Of a stretch of DNA of 64,000 nt, positions 53,265 to 62,584 are shown in pieces (positions within the stretch are counted from its first letter, which is position 1; every line of letters starts with the position of its first letter). Position numbers and translations under genes: made by a program. The notes under the pieces were generated by a model. It did no database searches. It saw nothing but the letters and a program-made list of their open reading frames with translations, and was not told the DNA's origin. Source of the DNA: Mycobacterium sp. ENV421 (GTDB taxonomy: Bacteria; Actinomycetota; Actinomycetes; Mycobacteriales; Mycobacteriaceae); assembly GCF_002887815.1 (NCBI RefSeq), contig NZ_PDHO01000002.1, positions 62,001 to 126,000 on the forward strand. The letters are read 5' to 3'.

Positions 53265-54605
53265 CTACAGCGACAGGTACGCCTTCAGCTCGTACGGTGT
53301 GACGTTGCTGCGGTACTCCTCCCACTCCGCGCGCTTGTTGCGCAGGAAGTAGTCGAAGACGTGCTCGCCCAACGCCTCGGCGACCAGCTCGGAGCTCTCC
53401 ATCTCCTGCAGGGCAATGCCAAGGCTGGACGGCAGCTCGCGATAACCCATCGCGCGGCGCTCCTCAGGGGTCAGCGTCCACACGTTGTCCTCGGCCTGTG
53501 GCCCCAGGACGTAGTTCTTCTCGATACCGCGCAGCCCGGCCGCCAGCAGCACCGCGAACGCCAGATACGGGTTGCAGGCGGAGTCGGGGCTGCGTACCTC
53601 GATGCGCCGCGAGGACGCCTTGCTCGGGGTGTACATCGGCACCCGCACCAGCGCGGAACGGTTGGACGCGCCCCACGACGCCGCGGTCGGCGCCTCGCCA
53701 CCGTGCACCAGCCGTTTGTAGGAGTTGACCCACTGGTTGGTGATCGCGCTGATCTCGCTGGCGTGCTCGAGGATCCCGGCGATGAACGACTTCGCGACGT
53801 CGGAGAGCTGCAGCGGATCGTCGGGACTGTGGAAGGCGTTTGTCTCACCCTCGAACAGGCTCATATGGGTGTGCATCGCCGAGCCCGGATATTCGGCGAA
53901 CGGCTTGGGCATGAACGACGCCCGCACGCCCTCGCCGAGTGCCACCTCTTTGACGAGGTAGCGGAACGTCATCACGTTGTCGGCCATCGACAGCGCGTCG
54001 GCGTAGCGCAGGTCGATCTCCTGCTGGCCGGGCGCGCCCTCGTGGTGGCTGAATTCCACCGAGATGCCCATCTGCTCCAGCGCGTCGATGGCGTGGCGGC
54101 GGAAGTTCGGCGCCGAATCGTGCACGGCCTGGTCGAAGTAGCCGCCGTTGTCGGCGGGGACGGGCACCGAGCCGTCGTAGGGGCCGGGCTCGAGCAGGAA
54201 GAACTCGATCTCGGGGTGCACATAGCAGGAGAAGCCGAGGTCGCTGGCCTTGGCGAGCTGACGGCGCAGCACATGGCGGCTGTCGGCCCAGGACGGCGAG
54301 CCGTCGGGCATCGTGATGTCGCAGAACATCCGCGCCGAGTGATGCTGGCCCGCGCTCGTCGTCCACGGCAGCACCTGGAAGGTCGACGGATCCGGGCGCG
54401 CGACGGTGTCGGATTCGAAGACCCGGGCGAAGCCCTCGATCGACGATCCGTCGAACCCGATCCCCTCTTCGAACGCGCCTTCCAGCTCGGCGGGCGCGAT
54501 CGCGACCGACTTGAGGAAACCGAGCACGTCGGTGAACCACAGCCGGACGAACCGGATATCGCGTTCCTCCAGCGTGCGCAGCACAAATTCCTTCTGGCGG
54601 TCCAT
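53265..54605 (-). CDS. glnA2: Glutamine synthetase GlnA2
   Basis: A 446-aa GSI-alpha-type glutamine synthetase: FDGSSIEGFARVFESD, KPFAEYPGSAMHTHMSL (variant ATP/glutamate site) and SPDSACNPYLAF are recognisable. It lacks the adenylylation segment DLYELPPEE seen in GlnA1 and is thus probably not a GlnE target. GlnA2-type enzymes are less active and, in some Actinobacteria, accept polyamines. It lies 56 bp upstream of glnE on the same strand. Confidence 0.93.
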   Translation of the reverse strand: MDRQKEFVLRTLEERDIRFVRLWFTDVLGFLKSVAIAPAELEGAFEEGIGFDGSSIEGFARVFESDTVARPDPSTFQVLPWTTSAGQHHSARMFCDITMPDGSPSWADSRHVLRRQLAKASDLGFSCYVHPEIEFFLLEPGPYDGSVPVPADNGGYFDQAVHDSAPNFRRHAIDALEQMGISVEFSHHEGAPGQQEIDLRYADALSMADNVMTFRYLVKEVALGEGVRASFMPKPFAEYPGSAMHTHMSLFEGETNAFHSPDDPLQLSDVAKSFIAGILEHASEISAITNQWVNSYKRLVHGGEAPTAASWGASNRSALVRVPMYTPSKASSRRIEVRSPDSACNPYLAFAVLLAAGLRGIEKNYVLGPQAEDNVWTLTPEERRAMGYRELPSSLGIALQEMESSELVAEALGEHVFDYFLRNKRAEWEEYRSNVTPYELKAYLSL

Positions 54606-54612
54606 GAATGCG

Positions 54613-54618
54613 AGCGTA
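54613..54618 (-). promoter_or_regulatory. -10 box, leaderless start of glnA2
   Basis: TACGCT ends 7 nt before ATG 54605. Confidence 0.5.
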
Positions 54619-54663
54619 TGCAGCGGGTGTTAATTCCGTGTTACGGCGCTGCTGCAGTCGTCA

Positions 54664-56205
54664 TCAACAGCGCAGATTGCCCGGCACCGTCTGGTCGACG
54701 AAGTAGTTCACGATCGCCGAGTCGACGCACAGGTTGCCGTTGAACACGGCGGTGTGCTGAGTGCCGTCGAAGGTGATCAACGGTGCGTTGAGTTCTCGGG
54801 CCAGGTTGACCCCGGCCTCGTACGGCGTGGCGGGGTCGTGCGTCGTGGAGACGACGACGACGCTGCCGGGCGGCGCGGGAGTGGCGGGATGCGGTGCCGA
54901 GGTGGGCGGCACCGGCCAGAACGCGCAGATGTCGCGGGGCGCCAGACCGGTGAACTGACCGTAGGCCTGGAACGGCGCCAGCTCGCGAGTGCGGCGGTCG
55001 ATGTCGGCCCATGTCGCCGGATCGGTCGGAGTGGGGCTATCGACGCAGCGCACGGCGTTGAACGCGTCCTGCCCGTTGCTGTAGTGGCCGTACGGATCGC
55101 GGCCGTCGTATTCGTCGGCCAGCATCAGCAGATCACCGGCGTCGGTCTTGCGTTGCAGTCCCAACAGACCGCTGGTGAGGAATTTCCAGTACTGCGGGGT
55201 GTACAGCGCGTTGAAGGTACCGGTGATGGCGTCCTGATAGCTCAGGCCTCGCGGATCGGATGTCTTGGCCGGCTTGGTCACCAGCGGATCGATCAGCTGG
55301 TGATACCGGTCCACCCAGTGCGCCGGATCGGTGCCGAGCGGGCAGCCCGCCGATTTGGCGCAGTCGGCGGCGTAGTCGTTGAACGCCACCTGAAAGCCGG
55401 TCATCTGCTCGATGATCGAGTCGACCGTGTTCTGCGCGGGATCGATCGCCCCGTCGAGAACCATCGTGCGAACCCGGTCAGGGAACTTCTCCAGGTACGC
55501 GGTACCCAGCTCGGTGCCGTAGCTGAACCCGAGGTAGTTGATCCGGTCGTCGCCGAGGACCTGGCGAACTGTGTCCATATCCTTTGCGGCCGAATCGGTT
55601 CCGACGCCGGCCAGGAATGCGGTGCCCATCTTGTCCGCGCATTCCTTGACGTAGTCGCGGTTGATCTGTTCGATCGCGGCAACCCCGGCGGGGCTGTAGT
55701 CGACCATCGGGTTCCTGCGCCAGGCGTCGAACTGGGCGTCTGTGCGGCAGCGCACGGACGGCGTCGAGTAGCCCACCCCGCGCGGGTCGAATCCAACGAT
55801 GTCGAAGTGCTCGGCGATCGGGCTACCGGCCAACGCGAACGCCATCCCGGCGGCCGAGTCGACCGCCGAGGCGCCGGGTCCACCCGGGTTGACGAACAGC
55901 GCGCCGATGCGCTGGCCGCTGGCCGGGACCTTGATGACCGCCAACTGTGCTTGTGGCCCAGTGGGATCGGCGGCGGTGATCGGCACGGGTACGGCGGTGC
56001 ACTGCGCACTCGGGAGGTCCTGGGCGTTGTCGCCCAGGAAGCGCTGGCAGCTTCCCCACGTAACTTGTGGCGCTGTCGTCTGACCGGCTCCGGGGTTCGG
56101 GGCGGCAACAACCGGCGGGGCCATGACACCGGCCGCCAGTGAAACACAGAGTGAACCCAAGAACGCAGCCGAGCCGAGCCGGCTCGTGCGTCGCATGGCG
56201 ATCAT
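54664..56205 (-). CDS. Exported tripeptidyl-peptidase-like alpha/beta hydrolase (Rv2223c-like)
   Basis: A 513-aa secreted hydrolase of the TAP/SlpD family, paralogous to Hip1 next to it. Signal peptide about residues 1-35; nucleophile GFSYGTELG; acid and base in the C-terminal part (STTHDPATPYEAG with Asp, DGTQHTAVF with His). NPGGPGASA is the oxyanion loop. ATG 56205 is preferred; ATG 56196 is also possible and is better spaced from GGGA. It probably cleaves peptides in the envelope, but its substrate is not known. Confidence 0.9.
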   Translation of the reverse strand: MIAMRRTSRLGSAAFLGSLCVSLAAGVMAPPVVAAPNPGAGQTTAPQVTWGSCQRFLGDNAQDLPSAQCTAVPVPITAADPTGPQAQLAVIKVPASGQRIGALFVNPGGPGASAVDSAAGMAFALAGSPIAEHFDIVGFDPRGVGYSTPSVRCRTDAQFDAWRRNPMVDYSPAGVAAIEQINRDYVKECADKMGTAFLAGVGTDSAAKDMDTVRQVLGDDRINYLGFSYGTELGTAYLEKFPDRVRTMVLDGAIDPAQNTVDSIIEQMTGFQVAFNDYAADCAKSAGCPLGTDPAHWVDRYHQLIDPLVTKPAKTSDPRGLSYQDAITGTFNALYTPQYWKFLTSGLLGLQRKTDAGDLLMLADEYDGRDPYGHYSNGQDAFNAVRCVDSPTPTDPATWADIDRRTRELAPFQAYGQFTGLAPRDICAFWPVPPTSAPHPATPAPPGSVVVVSTTHDPATPYEAGVNLARELNAPLITFDGTQHTAVFNGNLCVDSAIVNYFVDQTVPGNLRC

Positions 56206-56287
56206 CGTCCCACGGCCGCGCGGTCGGTATGACCGCGAGCCGGTCACACTCCGATCTCAGATGCGGTCGAACAGCCGGTGATTCGCG

Positions 56288-57841
56288 TCAGCACGTGGCG
56301 CCGGGCGGGGGCAGCTTCAGGTCGACGAGGTAGGCGGCGGCGTAGTTGTCGACGCAGGTGTTGCCCTGGAAGACCACCGTGTGCTGAGTTCCTTTGAAGG
56401 TCAGCAGCGCTCCGCCGAGCTGCTTGGCCAGGTCGACTCCCGCCTGATACGGCGTCGCCGGATCGTTGGTCGTCGAAACCACCAGCACCGGGGGCAGCCC
56501 TGGCGCTTTGACCGCATGCGGCGTGCTGGTCGGCGGCACCGGCCAGAAGGCGCAGGTGCTCAGCGGGGCGTGCCCGGTGAAGTCGCCGTAGCTCATGAAC
56601 GGCGCGACCTCGCGCATCTTCTTGTCTTCCGCGATCACCTTCTGCCGGTCGGTGATCGGCGGCTGGTCCACGCAGTTCACCGCGATACGCGCGTCGGTGG
56701 CGTTGGTGTAGTGGCCCCTGGCATCCCGGCGCATGTACATGTCGGCCAGCGCCAGCATGGTGTCACCGCGGCCCCTCGTCATCTCGGTCAGGCCCTGGGT
56801 CAGGTGCCGCCACAGATTCGGCGAATAGAGCGCCATGATCGTGCCGATGATCGCGTCGCTGTAGCCCAGCCCGCGCGGGTCGGAGGTCGGCAGTGGCCTG
56901 TCCACCAACGGGTCGACCAGGCTGCGGTAGACGTCGACGGCCTTGTCGGCGTCGTTGCCCAACGGGCAACTCGGATCCTTCACGCAGTCGGCGGCATAGT
57001 CGTTGAAAGCCTGCTGGAATGCCGCGGCCTGATCGATGTCGGCCTGGATCGGGTCGGCGTTGGGATCGACGGCGCCGTCGAGGATCATCGCGCGCACCTT
57101 GTCCGGGTACGCCTCGGCGTACGCCGAGCCGATCCGGGTGCCATAGGAGTAGCCGAGATAGGTGAGCTTGTCGTCGCCGACGGCGGCACGCAACGCATCG
57201 AGATCCTTGGCGACATTGGCGGTGCCGACGTTCTCCAGGAAGTCCTTGCCCATCTTGTCGACGCAGCGCTGGACAAAGGCCTTGGTCTCGTTCTCGATGT
57301 GTTCAACGCCCTTGGGGCTGTAGTCGACCTGGGGATCGGCCCGGAGGCGATCGTTGTCGGCGTCGGAGTTGCACCACAGCGCCGGGGTCGACGAGCCCAC
57401 GCCGCGCGGGTCGAAGCCGACCATGTCGAAGCCCTGCCGTACCGAACTGGGCAGGTTCTCCACGATGCTGGATGCGGCCTCGATGCCGGACTCGCCCGGG
57501 CCGCCCGGGTTGATGATGAGCGAGCCGATCTTCTGGCCGGTTGCCGGGAAGCGGATCAGAGCCAGCGTCGCCGCCGGGCCGTCCGGCTTGGCGTAGTCCA
57601 CGGGCACGGCGATCTTGCCGCACTCGGCCCCGGCCGGGATCGGCAACGCGTTGCCGCCGCCGCCACCGGCCACCCGGCACGGGCCCCACTGCACGGGTTG
57701 CCCGATCTGCGGTCCGGCGAGCACGGCCATGCCCGACACCGTGGAGCTGCAGCCGGCACTCACGACGAGCGTGGCCACGGCGGGGAGCACCAGGGCGGCG
57801 CGGACAGCGCGTGATCTCCTGTCAAGCCTCATGGCAAACAT
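56288..57841 (-). CDS. hip1: Cell-envelope serine protease Hip1 (CaeA)
   Basis: A 517-aa lipoprotein hydrolase with a lipobox-type LVVSAGC near residue 37. NPGGPGESG precedes the nucleophile GYSYGTRIG; the acid is in STTNDPATPYQAG and the base in KGTQHTVVF. Hip1 in M. tuberculosis cleaves GroEL2 and shapes host immune signalling. Sequence blocks are near-identical to what I recall for Rv2224c. ATG 57841 or 57832 are both plausible starts; no clear RBS separates them. Confidence 0.92.
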   Translation of the reverse strand: MFAMRLDRRSRAVRAALVLPAVATLVVSAGCSSTVSGMAVLAGPQIGQPVQWGPCRVAGGGGGNALPIPAGAECGKIAVPVDYAKPDGPAATLALIRFPATGQKIGSLIINPGGPGESGIEAASSIVENLPSSVRQGFDMVGFDPRGVGSSTPALWCNSDADNDRLRADPQVDYSPKGVEHIENETKAFVQRCVDKMGKDFLENVGTANVAKDLDALRAAVGDDKLTYLGYSYGTRIGSAYAEAYPDKVRAMILDGAVDPNADPIQADIDQAAAFQQAFNDYAADCVKDPSCPLGNDADKAVDVYRSLVDPLVDRPLPTSDPRGLGYSDAIIGTIMALYSPNLWRHLTQGLTEMTRGRGDTMLALADMYMRRDARGHYTNATDARIAVNCVDQPPITDRQKVIAEDKKMREVAPFMSYGDFTGHAPLSTCAFWPVPPTSTPHAVKAPGLPPVLVVSTTNDPATPYQAGVDLAKQLGGALLTFKGTQHTVVFQGNTCVDNYAAAYLVDLKLPPPGATC

Positions 57842-57890
57842 GCTGCCATGCTCGGCGGGGGTGCCTTGCACACCGACCCGCCCGGGCAGC

Positions 57891-59297
57891 TCATCTGGTC
57901 GCGTCGAGCAGTTCCTTCATGCCGACGGCGAAGTCGTCGGCCAGGTCCCAGAGATCCGGTAGGAGCTCGGGGCAGCTGATCAATCCGACGTCGAGTTTGC
58001 CGTTGAGCGACATCACCGTGATGTTCAATCCGGAGCCGTGGAAGATCGGCCCCAGCGGATACATCGCGCTGACTTCGGCGCCCAGGAAGTACAGCGGAAT
58101 CTGCGGGCCGGGCACGTTGGACACCACGAGGTTGTGCACCGGGCGGGACTCGGTCAAGCTGCTTCGGGCGTACACCCGCATCGCGATGCCGAAGACGGCC
58201 GGGCCGGCGAACTGGCTCCAGTCCTGCAGCAGGGTCGCCCCGATCGCCGAGCTGTGTTCCTTGGCGGTGGTATTCGCCTCGGCGATAGCCTTCAGCCGTT
58301 CGGCCGGATCGGCGATGTGGGTCTCCAGCTTGGTGAACATGCCGGATACCTGGTTGCGGCCCGGCCGATCCGAGCGGTCGTGCACCGACACCGGGACCAT
58401 GGCCACCAGCGACGCCTCGGGAAGTTCGTCTCGGTCCAGCAGGAACTGCCGCAGCACCCCGGCGACCAGGGCCATCACCACATCGTTGACCTTGACCCCG
58501 AAGTGGTTCTTGACGGTCTTGATGTCCTCGAAGTCCAGTTCGGCGAACGCGACATTGCGATGGGCGGTGACGCTGGCGTTGAACTTGGTCTGCGGTGCGG
58601 CGAACGGCGCCGCCATCGCCCGGCCGCCGACCGCGCGCTGGATGGTGTCGATGACGGTCGTGACCGTGCCGGGCAGCACCTTGGTGGCCAGCGTCAGGGG
58701 CCGGGTGGCGAACCGGCCCAGCCCGCCGAGCGCGATGCGCAGCTGGTTGGTGTCGCCCTGTCCGTCGACCGGGTCCGGCGGCGGGGCGTCGGGTTCGGTG
58801 CTGCACAGCTGCGACATCAGATTGGCACCGGTAACCCCGTCGACCGCGGCATGGTGGACCTTCGTGAGCACGGCGAGCCGTCCGCCGTTGCGGGCGTCGG
58901 TACCGCCGACACCCTCGATGACCCAGGTCTCCCACAGCGGGTGGCGGCGATCCAGCGGCAGCGAGGCCAGATGGCCGCAGATCTCGCCCAGCTCGACCCG
59001 GCCGCCGGGTGCGGGCAGGCCGATGCGGTGCAGATGGCGGTCGATATCGAAGTGCTCGTCTTCCACCCACACCGGATGGTCGAGATTGAGGAAGCTGTTG
59101 GCGAGTCGTTCGCGGAAACTCGGAATTGCCTTGACCCGCAAGGCCAATTCGTCGCGAAGTCGCTCGAAGCTGTAACCGCCGGGGATCGTGGACGCGTCGA
59201 GCTCCAGGATCGAACACACATGCAGGGGCTGTGAGGGGGTTTCGAGATAGAGGAAGCTGGCATCGAGGCCGCTGAGTCGCTGCAGGTGTTGCACCAT
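57891..59297 (-). CDS. Wax ester synthase/diacylglycerol acyltransferase (WS/DGAT)
   Basis: A 468-aa acyl-CoA:alcohol/diacylglycerol acyltransferase. It begins with the family motif LSGLDASFLYLETP and holds the catalytic HHAAVDG (HHxxxDG) near residue 146 plus the C-terminal NVPGP and FHGSGLNI blocks. It makes triacylglycerol or wax esters for storage. ATG 59297 is chosen because TACGAT ends 7 nt upstream; a longer frame exists but lacks homology. It separates hip1 from panB, which adjoin in M. tuberculosis, so it is an insertion. Confidence 0.92.
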   Translation of the reverse strand: MVQHLQRLSGLDASFLYLETPSQPLHVCSILELDASTIPGGYSFERLRDELALRVKAIPSFRERLANSFLNLDHPVWVEDEHFDIDRHLHRIGLPAPGGRVELGEICGHLASLPLDRRHPLWETWVIEGVGGTDARNGGRLAVLTKVHHAAVDGVTGANLMSQLCSTEPDAPPPDPVDGQGDTNQLRIALGGLGRFATRPLTLATKVLPGTVTTVIDTIQRAVGGRAMAAPFAAPQTKFNASVTAHRNVAFAELDFEDIKTVKNHFGVKVNDVVMALVAGVLRQFLLDRDELPEASLVAMVPVSVHDRSDRPGRNQVSGMFTKLETHIADPAERLKAIAEANTTAKEHSSAIGATLLQDWSQFAGPAVFGIAMRVYARSSLTESRPVHNLVVSNVPGPQIPLYFLGAEVSAMYPLGPIFHGSGLNITVMSLNGKLDVGLISCPELLPDLWDLADDFAVGMKELLDATR

Positions 59298-59304
59298 GCC
59301 CGCG

Positions 59305-59310
59305 ATCGTA
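59305..59310 (-). promoter_or_regulatory. -10 box, leaderless start of the WS/DGAT gene
   Basis: TACGAT ends 7 nt before ATG 59297, supporting that start over a GTG 54 bp upstream. Confidence 0.5.
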
Positions 59311-59458
59311 TGCCGGTGCAGCGAGAACAGGTGTGAGAAAGTCCACTTCACTGTTCGTTCACCTTTGTGTGCGGTGGTGGCACACTTGAGGGCGTCAAGC
59401 GAACCCGGGGACCCGGATGGGCCTCGAGGATCGGCAAAGACGATCACTAGGGACAAAG

Positions 59459-60301
59459 ATGTCTGAACAGACTGTCTACGGCGGCGCTTCCTCGTCGCCT
59501 GTTTCGCGTACCAAGGTCCGTACTCACCACCTGCTGAAGTGGAAGTCCGAAGGTCACAAGTGGGCGATGCTCACCGTCTACGACTACTCCACTGCCCGCG
59601 CCTTTGACGAAGCCGGCATCCCCGTGCTGCTGGTCGGCGATTCCGCGGCCAACGTCGTCTACGGCTACGACACCACCGTGCAGGTTTCGGTCGACGAGTT
59701 GATCCCGCTGGTTCGGGGCGTCGTCCGCGGCGCGGAGCACGCGCTCGTCGTCGCTGATCTGCCGTTCGGCAGCTACGAGGAAGGGCCCACCCAGGCCCTG
59801 CGCACCGCGACCCGCTTCATGAAGGAGACGGGTGCCCACGCGGTGAAGCTCGAGGGCGGCGAGCGGGTCGCCGAGCAGATCGCAACCTTGAGCGCCGCGG
59901 GAATTCCGGTGGTCGCCCATATCGGGTTCACCCCGCAGAGCGTCAACGGGCTGGGCGGGTTTCGCGTCCAGGGCCGCGGCGACGCCGCCGAGCAGACCAT
60001 TCACGACGCGATCGCGGTCCAGGAGGCCGGTGCCATCGCCGTGGTGATGGAGATGGTGCCCGCCGAGCTGGCCACCCAGATCACCGGCAAGCTGACGATC
60101 CCGACCATCGGCATCGGCGCCGGGCCCAACTGCGATGCGCAGGTGCTGGTCTGGCAGGACATGGCCGGACTCACCAGCGGCAAGACAGCCAAGTTTGTCA
60201 AGCGATTCGGTGATGTCGGCGGCGAATTACGCCGCGCGGCAACGCAATACGCCGAAGAAGTGGCGACAGGTGCGTTCCCGGCCGAGGAGCACAGCTTCTA
60301 G
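59459..60301 (+). CDS. panB: 3-methyl-2-oxobutanoate hydroxymethyltransferase
   Basis: A 280-aa TIM-barrel enzyme that adds a hydroxymethyl group from 5,10-methylene-THF to 2-oxoisovalerate, the first committed step to pantothenate and CoA. Recognised by [29 protein letters not shown] (Mg-binding Asp), [10 protein letters not shown] and [16 protein letters not shown]. 2-Oxoisovalerate is also the keto acid of valine used by IlvE. ATG 59459 has a GGGACAAAG element upstream. Its stop shares CTAG with the convergent enoyl-CoA hydratase-family gene. Confidence 0.95.
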   Translation: MSEQTVYGGASSSPVSRTKVRTHHLLKWKSEGHKWAMLTVYDYSTARAFDEAGIPVLLVGDSAANVVYGYDTTVQVSVDELIPLVRGVVRGAEHALVVADLPFGSYEEGPTQALRTATRFMKETGAHAVKLEGGERVAEQIATLSAAGIPVVAHIGFTPQSVNGLGGFRVQGRGDAAEQTIHDAIAVQEAGAIAVVMEMVPAELATQITGKLTIPTIGIGAGPNCDAQVLVWQDMAGLTSGKTAKFVKRFGDVGGELRRAATQYAEEVATGAFPAEEHSF

Positions 60302-61080
60302 CTGAACTGGGGCGCGCGCTTGTTGAGGAAGGCGTCGATGCCCTCGCGGCCGTCGGCACTGTCGGCACACGCCGCGATCAGCCGGCCCTCCAGCTCCATT
60401 TGCTCCTCGAGCCCACTGCCGAACGTGGTCAGCATCAGCTTCTTGACAGCCGCACCGGAACCCTTTGCCGCAGAAGCGATCTGCTCGGCCAGCACCTGAG
60501 CCCGAGCCTCCAGATCGTCGGCGGGGACCACTTCGGTGACCAGACCCCAGTCGGCGGCTTCGGCCGCCGTCAACGTCCGGTTGGTGAGCATCAGCTCCTG
60601 GGTGCGGCGCACGCCGATGATGCGGGGCAGGAAGTACGAGGAGCTGCCGTCGGGGCTCAGCCCGGCTTTGGTGTAGGCCATGGTGAACGATGCGGTGTCG
60701 GCGGCCAGCACCAGATCCCCCGCCACCGCAAGGCTGAACCCGGCGCCCGCGGCCACGCCGTTGACCGCCGTGATCACCACGGCATCCATCCGGGCCAGCG
60801 TCGAGATCGCGCGGTGCAGATCGTCGGCGATGCCCTTGACGAATCGGCCCGGACCCAACGGGGATGCCGCCATCGCCTTGAGGTCTCCCCCGGCGCAGAA
60901 GAACCGGCCGGCTCCGGTGAGCACGACGGCCTTGACCTCCGCCACGTCGCAGCGAACGGCGACCTGCGCGAGTTCGGCGGTCATCACGTCGTTCATACCG
61001 TTGGCGGCCTCGGGCCGGTTCAGCGCGATCCGCGCGATCGGACCGGCCTGATCGAAGGACAACGTCTGGTAGTCGCTCAC
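60298..61080 (-). CDS. Enoyl-CoA hydratase/isomerase family protein (PaaG-like)
   Basis: A 260-aa crotonase-fold protein. The oxyanion-hole segments [10 protein letters not shown] and [15 protein letters not shown] are present. Neither classic hydratase Glu is evident; instead [14 protein letters not shown] has the Asp found at the equivalent spot in PaaG-type isomerases, so isomerase or hydrolase chemistry is more likely than hydration. GTG 61080 follows TAACGT by 7 nt. It lies 10 bp after the TetR gene but has its own promoter. Confidence 0.85.
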   Translation of the reverse strand: MSDYQTLSFDQAGPIARIALNRPEAANGMNDVMTAELAQVAVRCDVAEVKAVVLTGAGRFFCAGGDLKAMAASPLGPGRFVKGIADDLHRAISTLARMDAVVITAVNGVAAGAGFSLAVAGDLVLAADTASFTMAYTKAGLSPDGSSSYFLPRIIGVRRTQELMLTNRTLTAAEAADWGLVTEVVPADDLEARAQVLAEQIASAAKGSGAAVKKLMLTTFGSGLEEQMELEGRLIAACADSADGREGIDAFLNKRAPQFS

Positions 61081-61087
61081 GGCCGGA

Positions 61088-61093
61088 ACGTTA
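61088..61093 (-). promoter_or_regulatory. -10 box for the crotonase gene inside the TetR stop codon
   Basis: TAACGT starts with the TAA stop of the TetR gene and ends 7 nt before GTG 61080. Confidence 0.4.
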
Positions 61094-61699
61094 GCAACCG
61101 AGGATTCGCAGGGCGGCATCGGCAATCACAGCGGGCGTTTCGGGCGTGCACTCCTCATTGTCGGAGCGCCGGTTGATCACCGACTCGACAACGCGGAACG
61201 GAAGGTCGTCGGCTTCGGCGATCCCGTCGCACTCGGAAATCACCTGCGCCGCGAGCGCACGGTACCGGCGCCGCAACTCCTCACGGCTGGCGCGAAACTG
61301 CGCGAACCGCTCGATGCGCAGTTCCGGCAGCAGGTAGAGCGCGCCGAGGTTCCAGCGGCTGGCGCACAGCTGCGAGCAGTCCGCGATCACCAGGGCGCGC
61401 AGTCTGGTCTTGGCCGGCCCGGCACCGGTCAGCAGGTCGCCGGCCAGCCGCAGCGCCTCGTCGACCGTTCCGGCCAGCAATGCCTCGAGGATGTCGTCCT
61501 TGGTGGCGAAGTGGTGGTAGAGCGATGCCTGGCGGATACCCACCGCGTCGGCGATCCGCCTGGTCGACGTCCCGGCGTACCCGATCGTGGTGAAGAGCTC
61601 GGCGGCGGCGTCCAGGATCTCCTCGCGGGCGGTGTTGCCGGGCCGGCGGGACTGTTCGAGCCGGGGCCGGCCGCGCCCGTCATGGCCCTGGCTGCGCAT
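61091..61699 (-). CDS. TetR-family regulator of the guanidine/urea operon
   Basis: A 202-aa TetR protein: DNA-binding HTH at about 25-65 (TSTRRIADAVGIRQASLYHHFATKDDIL), then a helical ligand domain. It is divergent from the DUF1989 operon, so local control is likely. ATG 61699 is favoured: an ATG at 61741 lies within one arm of an inverted repeat, the probable operator. The ligand is unknown; guanidine, urea or a carboxylated derivative would be guesses. Confidence 0.83.
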   Translation of the reverse strand: MRSQGHDGRGRPRLEQSRRPGNTAREEILDAAAELFTTIGYAGTSTRRIADAVGIRQASLYHHFATKDDILEALLAGTVDEALRLAGDLLTGAGPAKTRLRALVIADCSQLCASRWNLGALYLLPELRIERFAQFRASREELRRRYRALAAQVISECDGIAEADDLPFRVVESVINRRSDNEECTPETPAVIADAALRILGC

Positions 61700-61731
61700 A
61701 CGCCATTCTGGCACTCGGCGTCGTCGGCGAA

Positions 61732-61825
61732 TACCTGTCATTTGATCGAAATGCAGTCAACCCAGTCGTTACACCGGCGACATTCCCCGGGAACGGCACG
61801 TGAGAAAACTTTCACTTGACAGGTA
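61732..61825. promoter_or_regulatory. Inverted repeat TACCTGTCA...TGACAGGTA flanking the divergent promoters
   Basis: A 9-bp arm at 61732-61740 and its exact reverse complement at 61817-61825 lie 76 bp apart between the TetR gene and the DUF1989 operon. Both arms also continue with NN-TG on the inner side. They may be two operators, one for each promoter. Confidence 0.5.
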
Positions 61826-61849
61826 ATCGGCCAACTCAGGAGTGCCACG

Positions 61850-62584
61850 ATGACAACCGCGTCGACCGACGGCGCCCGCTCACACGCGCGTTCCCAAGCG
61901 AACGACGCCACCATGCGGGTGCCCGTCCTGCCCGACGGAGTGGACGGCACCCGGCTGCTCTGGGCCGAGTCCGTGCCCGCGGAGTCCTACGCCAGCCGGG
62001 TGCTCGGCCGCGGTACCCGCCTGCGCCTGGCCGATCCCGACGGCGGCGCCTGCGCGCACCTGCTGCTGTTCCGGGCCGACGCCTCCTGGGAGCGGCTCAA
62101 CGTCGCCGACACCATGAAGGTCCCGTGGCAGGCCTACCTCGGCGTGGGCCATCCGCTGTTGTCCGATCAGGGTCGCGTGCTGGCGACGGTCGTCGCCGAC
62201 AGTTCCGGCCACCACGACCTGCTGTGCGGATTGCCTGCCGCCGGACAGCCCGCGATGCTGCTGGCCGCGATCAAGCACGGAATGGACATTCGCGACGTGG
62301 CACCGTCGGCGACGCTGTTCAAGGGTGTTCGAGTCGAGGACACCGGAGCACTGACATTCACCGGATCGGCGGGCCCAGGCACGGCCGTGGAGCTGCTGAT
62401 CCATCTGCCCGTCATCGTCGCCGTGGTCAACACCGCACACCCCTTGGATCCACAGCCCGAGGTGACCGGACTCGACATCCTGGCCTGGCGTGCCGACGAG
62501 GAGCTGACCACCCCGGTGAACACAGATCCCGAATACCTCCGAGCTCTGTTCAACACCGAAACCACCTGGGCGGCAGCACAATGA
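61850..62584 (+). CDS. DUF1989 urea carboxylase-associated protein, first subunit
   Basis: A 244-aa DUF1989 protein of the UAAP1 kind. Conserved parts include RLNVADTMKVPWQAYLG and DSSGHHDLLCG (metal-ligand-like His/Asp/Cys). Earlier annotated only as urea carboxylase-associated, this pair has been shown to form a carboxyguanidine deiminase (CgdAB) between guanidine carboxylase and allophanate hydrolase. That role is taken from the family. ATG 61850 follows CAGGAG by 7 nt. The stop overlaps the next gene (ATGA). Confidence 0.85.
   Translation: MTTASTDGARSHARSQANDATMRVPVLPDGVDGTRLLWAESVPAESYASRVLGRGTRLRLADPDGGACAHLLLFRADASWERLNVADTMKVPWQAYLGVGHPLLSDQGRVLATVVADSSGHHDLLCGLPAAGQPAMLLAAIKHGMDIRDVAPSATLFKGVRVEDTGALTFTGSAGPGTAVELLIHLPVIVAVVNTAHPLDPQPEVTGLDILAWRADEELTTPVNTDPEYLRALFNTETTWAAAQ

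Noticed and set aside
50773..53352. An 859-codon open frame antisense to glnE
   Set aside because: Same GC artefact; glnE has two intact catalytic domains on the other strand.
61742..61849. Guanidine-I (ykkC) or mini-ykkC riboswitch before the DUF1989 operon
   Set aside because: Only 108 bp are available and I see neither the ykkC core nor paired ACGR hairpins; operator-like repeats are present instead.
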